Shown piece after piece: positions 58,949-64,000 of a DNA stretch of 64,000 nucleotides. Source of the stretch: Crotalaria pallida. Lineage: Eukaryota; Streptophyta; Magnoliopsida; Fabales; Fabaceae. Within the stretch, counting starts at the first letter, position 1. Each line of letters opens with the position of its first letter. Where the stretch lies: the NCBI GenBank assembly GCA_037953625.1, contig CM075656.1:83905001-83969000 (forward strand). Direction: 5' to 3'. Both the position numbers and the translations under genes were made by a program. A model generated the notes under the pieces. That model made no database searches. It worked only from the letters and a program-made list of their open reading frames with translations, and had not been told where the DNA came from.

Positions 58949-60872
58949 TGACATCTGAGTATACATTTACATATACACCTTTCTTTTATTTTTGTACATA
59001 ATACAATCAGATGTATTTCCTTTCCAGATATTGTACACGTAACATTACGGATAGAAAAACTTGTTTTAATGAACGCGAGAAAGATCTTAATTAAATTAAC
59101 ACTTCATAGGCTATTTGACATTCCATAGGTGAGTTTTAATATAGTTGTAAAAATTCAATGATATATACTGATCTTCTGATCATTGGCTTATTGCAAAATC
59201 CATAAAGATGAAAGACTACTACTAGAGGCAAACCTCCACGCGTTTTGCACTTCGAACTTCAAAGGTAGCATTAGTACCGACAGCGGTAGTACCCAAAGGA
59301 AAAGCAATCTGGACAGAGTTTTGGACGGCAAAATTTTCAGAGTCAATGGTCTGAGATATTTTCGCTACACTGAACAATGGCCCTGTTGCTTTTGCCAAAA
59401 ATGGGAACAAACTTGCACAGGATGTATACCTGACAGAGCAGAAGCATAAATAACATATACTGCTACTGTATTTTTCCTTTAAAAAAAAAAAGCAAAAGCC
59501 ATATAAAAAATAATTTTTTTTAATCTCAACCCTAAAGGTTTAGCATAAGAGATTAAAAAAGGTGCATATTTATAGAAAAACAAAATAGTTAATGATTCAA
59601 GTGATAACAGACCTAGTTTTTATTGGTTTCTTTACTACATTTAGCTTCTTATTCTCACCCATAAGGGCAGAGGTTAAGCAAACTCATAAAAAATAAAGAA
59701 AAGACTTATTTATTTTTTGGATTTTGCTAAAAGAAAATAAAAGTGAAAAAAAATTCATAAATCCAAGTTATTTACTCTTTCGAGAATCTTAAAAAATGCA
59801 TTTTCTTATAACTTTTGACACATTTAATCTTTTAACAAATGCCTTAAAAATACTCTTTAGCATTTTTTAAAATTTTTTTAGTCAATAAACTTATGTACTT
59901 TTCTAAAATTGGTTCTTGATTTTTTTTTTAAAGTTTTGATTCCTCAAATTTCGCTCAAATTTTGTAAATGATCCCTTTTAACGATGATATGATTATCGAT
60001 ATGTCATGTTACCTTGACCACGTAACGCATATAAGTTACGTGCCACGTGGATTTTCTTTAATTAAAAATATTCAAATTTATTAAAAATCGAATTGTTTAA
60101 AGGAAAATCAAACTTTTTAATAAATTTTAAAAGAATTCATTTTTTATTTAAAAAATTATACAGTGTCACATGACGCGACACCGATGTGTGACATGACATA
60201 TCGTATACCATATTATCATTTAAGTTACGAAATCACCCTCTCCAAAAACTTAACAAAGTTTAAGAACTCAAAACATAAAAAAATTAAAAATTAAGAAAAA
60301 ATAAAAAACCAATTAAAAAAATACCTAAATAAGTTTAGGTACTAAAAACACTTAAATAAGCTTTAAAAAAACTAATGGAAAAGGAAACTCACGTACTCTA
60401 GAATAAGAAAATAACATTGCTTTATACTATATTGTTGTATTTCTTATGCAGATGATATTAAACAGAAGAAAACATACGCGAGAGTCCATTTCCCATCGAG
60501 GAGAGTGAGAGCATCAGTAGGAACAGGGGTTGGGTTCAAAGTCTCAAGCTGGTTTATTAGCTCAACGATCTCACCCCTTTCATCCCTCTTAGCCTGAAGT
60601 CCACGATCAGTTCCATCAAAAGCTTCTATCAACGTCTTCTTCAGTCGTTCAACATCTTTCTCTTCCACACCCACCTCAGCATTATCGTAAGTCACAGCCC
60701 AGACGCAAAATACCGGTCTCGGAATATCGGCCAGGAGCCTCGGTTTTGCGACGGGTTTGGTCCAGCTTCCGGCGACCGGAGGGCGGGGTGGGAGAATTGA
60801 AGGTGTATGAGAGAGGCGAGAGGTGAGGGAGAGTGCGCTGCAGAAACGGAGTTGGTTCACAGAAGAAGCCAT
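57905..60872 (-). CDS. FBN1: Fibrillin / plastid-lipid-associated protein (FBN1/PAP type), intact
   Basis: A structural lipid-binding protein of chloroplast and chromoplast plastoglobules, linked to carotenoid storage and photoprotection. Exons: 60478-60872, 59234-59429, 57905-58222; total 909 bp, 302 residues, with all borders GT/AG. Residues 1-55 form a serine/threonine/proline-rich transit peptide (MASSVNQLRFCSALSLTS...). The PAP_fibrillin domain follows: LKKTLIEAFDGTDRGL, GEIVELINQLETLNPTPVP, LLDGKWTLAYTS, QTIDSENFAVQNSVQIAF, VEVRSAKR-like EVRSAKRVEVKIEEGVIGTP, PQLTDSLVIPDEVEILG, and the C-terminal TYLDEELRIS..GSVFVLIKEG signature. The three-exon structure is typical of FBN1. Intron 2 contains a Mutator-like MITE (58413-58874) and an (AT)n run (58901-58944). 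Intron 1 is about 1.05 kb. No defects were seen. Confidence 0.93.
58413..58874. mobile_element. Mutator-like MITE in fibrillin intron 2
   Basis: The ends GGCTTAATTATG and, inverted, GACTTAATTATTTAC are flanked by a perfect 9-bp repeat TTTATTCTA (58404-58412 and 58875-58883). The arms pair through AGATACCCTTATT and GACTCCCCGAA words. It is 462 bp and absent from the shorter second intron of the pseudogene copy (about 400 bp in all), so it arrived after the duplication. Confidence 0.8.
58901..58944. repeat. (AT)n microsatellite
   Basis: About 22 AT units in intron 2 of the intact fibrillin gene. Confidence 0.9.
59875..60370. mobile_element. Degenerate inverted-repeat element in fibrillin intron 1
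   Basis: The left part (AATAAACTTATGTACTTTTC, TTGGTTCTTGATTTTT, GTTTTGATTCCTC) and the inverse of the right part (AACTTATTTAGGTATTTTT, TTGGTTTTTTATTTTTTC, GTTTTGAGTTC) align loosely. The centre carries GC-richer ATGTCATGTTACC/GACATGACATATC words. No target duplication was resolved. Confidence 0.4.
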
Positions 60873-60966
60873 TGTTGAGAGAAGCGACGGTTGCTAAGCT
60901 AAGGATTTACGAGGTGAGAGAGTTGGAAATGGAAAGTGCGTGACTTAGATTGTTGGAGGAAGTCCG

Positions 60967-60973
60967 AAATATA
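60967..60973 (-). promoter_or_regulatory. Candidate TATA box of the intact fibrillin gene
   Basis: On the minus strand CTCTTTATATTTC lies about 95 bp before the ATG, giving a leader of roughly 65 nt if transcription starts 30 bp downstream. In the pseudogene the aligned site (about 51515-51524) reads CTCTTTAAATTTTG. Position and match are suggestive only. Confidence 0.4.
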
Positions 60974-61155
60974 AAGAGTGTGGGAAAGTGGTTAATTTCG
61001 TGCATTTTATAAGAATATATTATAACAATACAATTTTATCTTTTTCATTTTTTTTAAAGTTCATATTTTTTAATGAATAAAAAAAAACATAATTAATCAA
61101 AACATTTAATAAAAAAAAACAATTAATAATGTATAAAAATATAAAATATCATATA

Positions 61156-61749
61156 TCTATACTATAATAAAGAAAACCCTATTTTTATAACTACCAAATA
61201 ACTATGAAAAGTTTGTCTAATTTTCTCTATTCCCAAAACACCCCATTAGTTAAACAAAATCTATCTATCTATCTATCTATCTATATCTATACTATAATAA
61301 AGAAAACCCTGTTTTTATAATTGTCAAATAACTATCAAAAGTTTGTCTAATTTTGTCTATTCCTAAAATTCCCCATTAGTTAAACAAAATTATAATAATA
61401 ACAAAAATAAAACACCATGCATCCAAAAAAAATCACCATGCCTCTTTTTAAATCAATTTTGTTTCCACAATAATTGTCTATCAAACATGTATTCTTCCTT
61501 TTTGCAATAATGTAACTGCTATTATCAACGAGAGAATTTGTTGCGAAAATTTTACAACACGAATCAGACGAAATGATGGCTAACCAATCAGAGACTTGTG
61601 GGATATGCTATGGCATTATTGGAAAGAGAAAAATATAGCCAATCAGCATTAAAGACACGTACCAACGAATTTCGTATTTGTTTCTCTTCGTACTAAATAT
61701 CATTTTCCTATCAACAAAAAGCAAACGATGCACGGGCATAGTAGTGTAG
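61156..61749 (+). mobile_element. Helitron relic with tandemly duplicated 5' end
   Basis: The 5' end TCTATACTATAATAAAGAAA occurs twice, at 61156 and 61286, each after A. The roughly 130-bp units that follow are nearly identical and separated by a CTAT microsatellite (61259-61285). The right end, near GATGCACGGGCATAGTAGT, looks like a decayed Helitron terminus. Words around 61590-61650 (ACCAATCAG, CAATCAGCATTAA) recur at about 20005-20070, so related sequence exists there. Confidence 0.55.
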
Positions 61750-62043
61750 GATAAAAATTTCTTCTAAAATAAAAGGTCCCCGTGTACATAGGACAAGAGG
61801 GTGTACTAAAAAAATGGGCCATCGTGACAAGTGGCAATTTTAGTGGAGGATTGGGGGGAACATGGAAAGTGCACGTAATTACAATGGTGAGTTGGAAAAG
61901 GAAGTGTGTCGGGGGTTGGATTTATAGAAATGGGGCTTACCGGCTTGGGCAAAGAGTTGTCAATTTGCCATGAAGAAGCATGTTGGTTCTGGGAGTTATA
62001 AAATGGAAATGTTAAAGACTGTTTGAAGTTGGTGAAAGAATTA

Positions 62044-62322
62044 CTTTCTCCGGCTCGAATTATAAGCATTTTTAACCATTTTTACGTTTATTAAGGAGGT
62101 TAGTTGATTGTATTTAATTTTCTCAAATTTATAAAAAATAGAGGTATTTTAGGAAAGTAGTATTTGGAATGAAACAAAAATTTAAGATTACAATTTTCTA
62201 GAGATGTTTTAGGAAAGTGACATTGAGAATGGAACAAAATTTAATAAATTTAGTTAATTTTGCTTATATTTTAAACCAAGAGAAATATGTTTTTTGTTGC
62301 TTATAATTCGAGACGGAGGGAG
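62044..62322. mobile_element. Stowaway MITE
   Basis: The ends CTTTCTCCGGCTCGAATTAT and, inverted, CTCCCTCCGTCTCGAATTAT are flanked by TA (62042-62043 and 62323-62324). It is the best-preserved member of the GGTATTTTAGGAAAGTAG subfamily in the window. Confidence 0.8.
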
Positions 62323-62324
62323 TA

Positions 62325-63429
62325 AAAAAAATAGTGGTTTTATTTTTAAAAATATTGAATTTAAAATATCAAGAAATAATAAACTTAAATTTTCATTGCA
62401 AGATCTTTATTACAATGTCCTGATTAGCAATATCCAATGATGAATTATGTTTCAAATAATGATGATGCTAATAAGTATTCCTCTCTTTGCGGCTGGAATT
62501 AAAAAAGAGTTTTGTTAATAAATGTTCTTAGGATACTTGTTAAGATTACTAGAAAATGAAATTTAATCATAAGTTCACTCTACTTTATTTCTCGAGAATC
62601 TAAAAAAACACATTTTACAACACCATTTAACTATATTTGGATACTTAACTAGTAGCATTTCCCTTAAAAAAATATCATCAAAGTAGTATTTATCTAATTT
62701 GTCATTTGTATATTTTAAAACTATATTTATATTATTTTTCTCATATTAATTTTTTTTAATTAGATGAAGATAAAATTATAAAAATAATAATTAATATTGT
62801 ACTGGTTTTCTAGAAATACACTAATATTGAAACAAAATTTTTATGCTGAAAAGACATTTAATGGAGCGAAGGTTGTAGTTTAAAGGATGTTATTCCTAAA
62901 TTCCTAATGTATTGGTTAAACTAGTTCTTGGTATACTCCATCTTGTATCAAATATATATAAAAAAAGTTAATTTCACACTTATTAAATAAATTAGCTAAA
63001 TATATTTATTTTTCTCAAATTCATTAAAAAAAATAGACCACTATAATAAATTTGCATTAGTAATTAAACAAAAATTAAACGAATACCGTAGTTACTTGTA
63101 TATTTTCATGAGGTGGTTGAATTTAATAATTCAAACTCTGCCTAATTAATTTGGATTTCTTTTTCATTAGCTGGCTAGAACTTGAGTCCCTTCGCATCTT
63201 AAATACTCGGGTGCGCAACTTATGTCTAGATACTTAGTAATTCTTTAATCAATATGTCAAGCAAATAGGAGTCAGATAGTCTACAGTGTACACTTGCCGC
63301 TAGGAATGGAAATAGGATATTGATAAATAAGCTTAGCATGTTTTATTAACGGAACTAATTTTTAAGCTTAAGCCTAACTTACTTACCTGCTATAGACCAT
63401 TTTCGGGTTTTCATATGTTACCCTTTTTG
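62325..63429. other. Intergenic, nothing recognised
   Basis: AT-rich with no exon. A short GTTAATAAATGTTCTTAGGA..ACTTGTTAAGATTACT unit at about 62513-62550 belongs to a repeat family also seen near 15940, 32980, 33340, 50610 and 59820. Confidence 0.45.
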
Positions 63430-63439
63430 TTAAGAATAT

Positions 63440-63629
63440 TTTTATCATGCAACCAAATTTTGGATGATTGCACCCTTAAATGAACCAATGATTGTTTGAC
63501 ACGTCAGCTAATGAAGTTCTAAGTTACTGCCATGTCAGTTCAGATTAACTAATTTGTCAAACAAACATTGGTCCACTAAGGGATTGTTTTGCAACCATCC
63601 AAAATTTGATTCATGGAATTAGTGCCTTA
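63440..63629. mobile_element. Small MITE related to 9461-9871
   Basis: The inner arms carry ATCATGCAACCAAATTTTGG and, inverted, CCATGAATCAAATTTTGG, and share ACCAATG with both halves. A 10-bp direct repeat TTAAGAATAT flanks it (63430-63439 and 63630-63639). About 190 bp, non-coding. Confidence 0.6.
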
Positions 63630-63639
63630 TTAAGAATAT

Positions 63640-64000
63640 TTCTACCATTTTAATTTTCTCCAAAATGCCCTTTAAAGTTTTTTTTTGTTTTACACTTCGA
63701 ACGTCTGGAAAATGGGATACGAATTTTTAAAATTTCTACTTACACTAACCTTTGTAGTACCAACATTTTCGCATACATCAGGAGATTGACGTGCTGGTTC
63801 AATTTCGTGAGAAAATGACACATCTAAAAAAAAATTCTTCGATAAATACTAGGAAAATAGAAAAAACGATTAAAACCTAGGAGAAAATTAGAAAAAATGA
63901 AAAAAAGAATATCCGTAGTTTTCTATTATTTATCGAACATAAAAATATTCACTTGTCATACGTGCACAAGATTCTGATGTGAATTTTTTGTCTATTACAT
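63640..64000. other. Intergenic, nothing recognised
   Basis: No exon or repeat end was seen up to the window border. Confidence 0.45.

Noticed and set aside
59183..59449. 88-codon plus frame opposite fibrillin exon 2
   Set aside because: Antisense shadow; the minus strand encodes the conserved fibrillin block.

Overview
The window is nuclear DNA from a flowering plant, most likely a eudicot. It is very AT-rich, its host genes have spliced exons with GT/AG borders, and it is packed with plant DNA transposons: Stowaway MITEs with CTCCCTCCG-type ends, Helitrons ending in CTAG, CACTA, hAT-like and Mutator-like elements. I cannot name the species from sequence alone.

Only three host loci are visible, all on the minus strand. 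(1) 24933-29499 is a complete 16-exon gene for the beta (catalytic) subunit of pyrophosphate:fructose-6-phosphate 1-phosphotransferase (PFP). The exons I placed by hand sum to 1710 bp, that is 569 residues plus stop. (2) 57905-60872 is an intact three-exon fibrillin/plastid-lipid-associated protein gene (FBN1/PAP type, 302 residues). (3) 34402-51428 is a second FBN1-type copy with the same exon structure. It has an in-frame TGA in exon 2 and a first intron of about 15.7 kb, against about 1.05 kb in the intact copy, so I call it a pseudogene or null allele.

Layout: 1-24.1 kb is gene-free and made of nested MITEs, a hAT-like element with another MITE inside it, a 5'-truncated LINE, SINE-like relics, and a Helitron end with a palindromic foldback element upstream of it. 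24.9-29.5 kb is the PFP gene. 30.4-32.65 kb is a Helitron. 34.4-51.4 kb is the FBN1 pseudogene, whose giant intron holds a PIF-like MITE, a 5.2-kb CACTA element carrying a fragment of a DEK1-type calpain gene, Stowaway MITEs, and a Helitron of about 6.9 kb carrying a SERK-type receptor kinase transmembrane fragment. 53.05-54.1 kb is a Mutator-like element. 54.24-57.33 kb is a young non-autonomous LTR retrotransposon with 574-bp LTRs that differ at six sites. 57.9-60.9 kb is the intact FBN1 gene. 61-64 kb again holds only MITEs and a Helitron relic.

The genes do not form an operon or pathway. PFP acts in cytosolic glycolysis/gluconeogenesis and fibrillin on plastid plastoglobules. The strongest story is a tandem fibrillin duplication in which one copy has taken in most of the transposons and acquired a stop codon while its neighbour stayed intact. 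I saw no tRNA, rRNA or CRISPR features.
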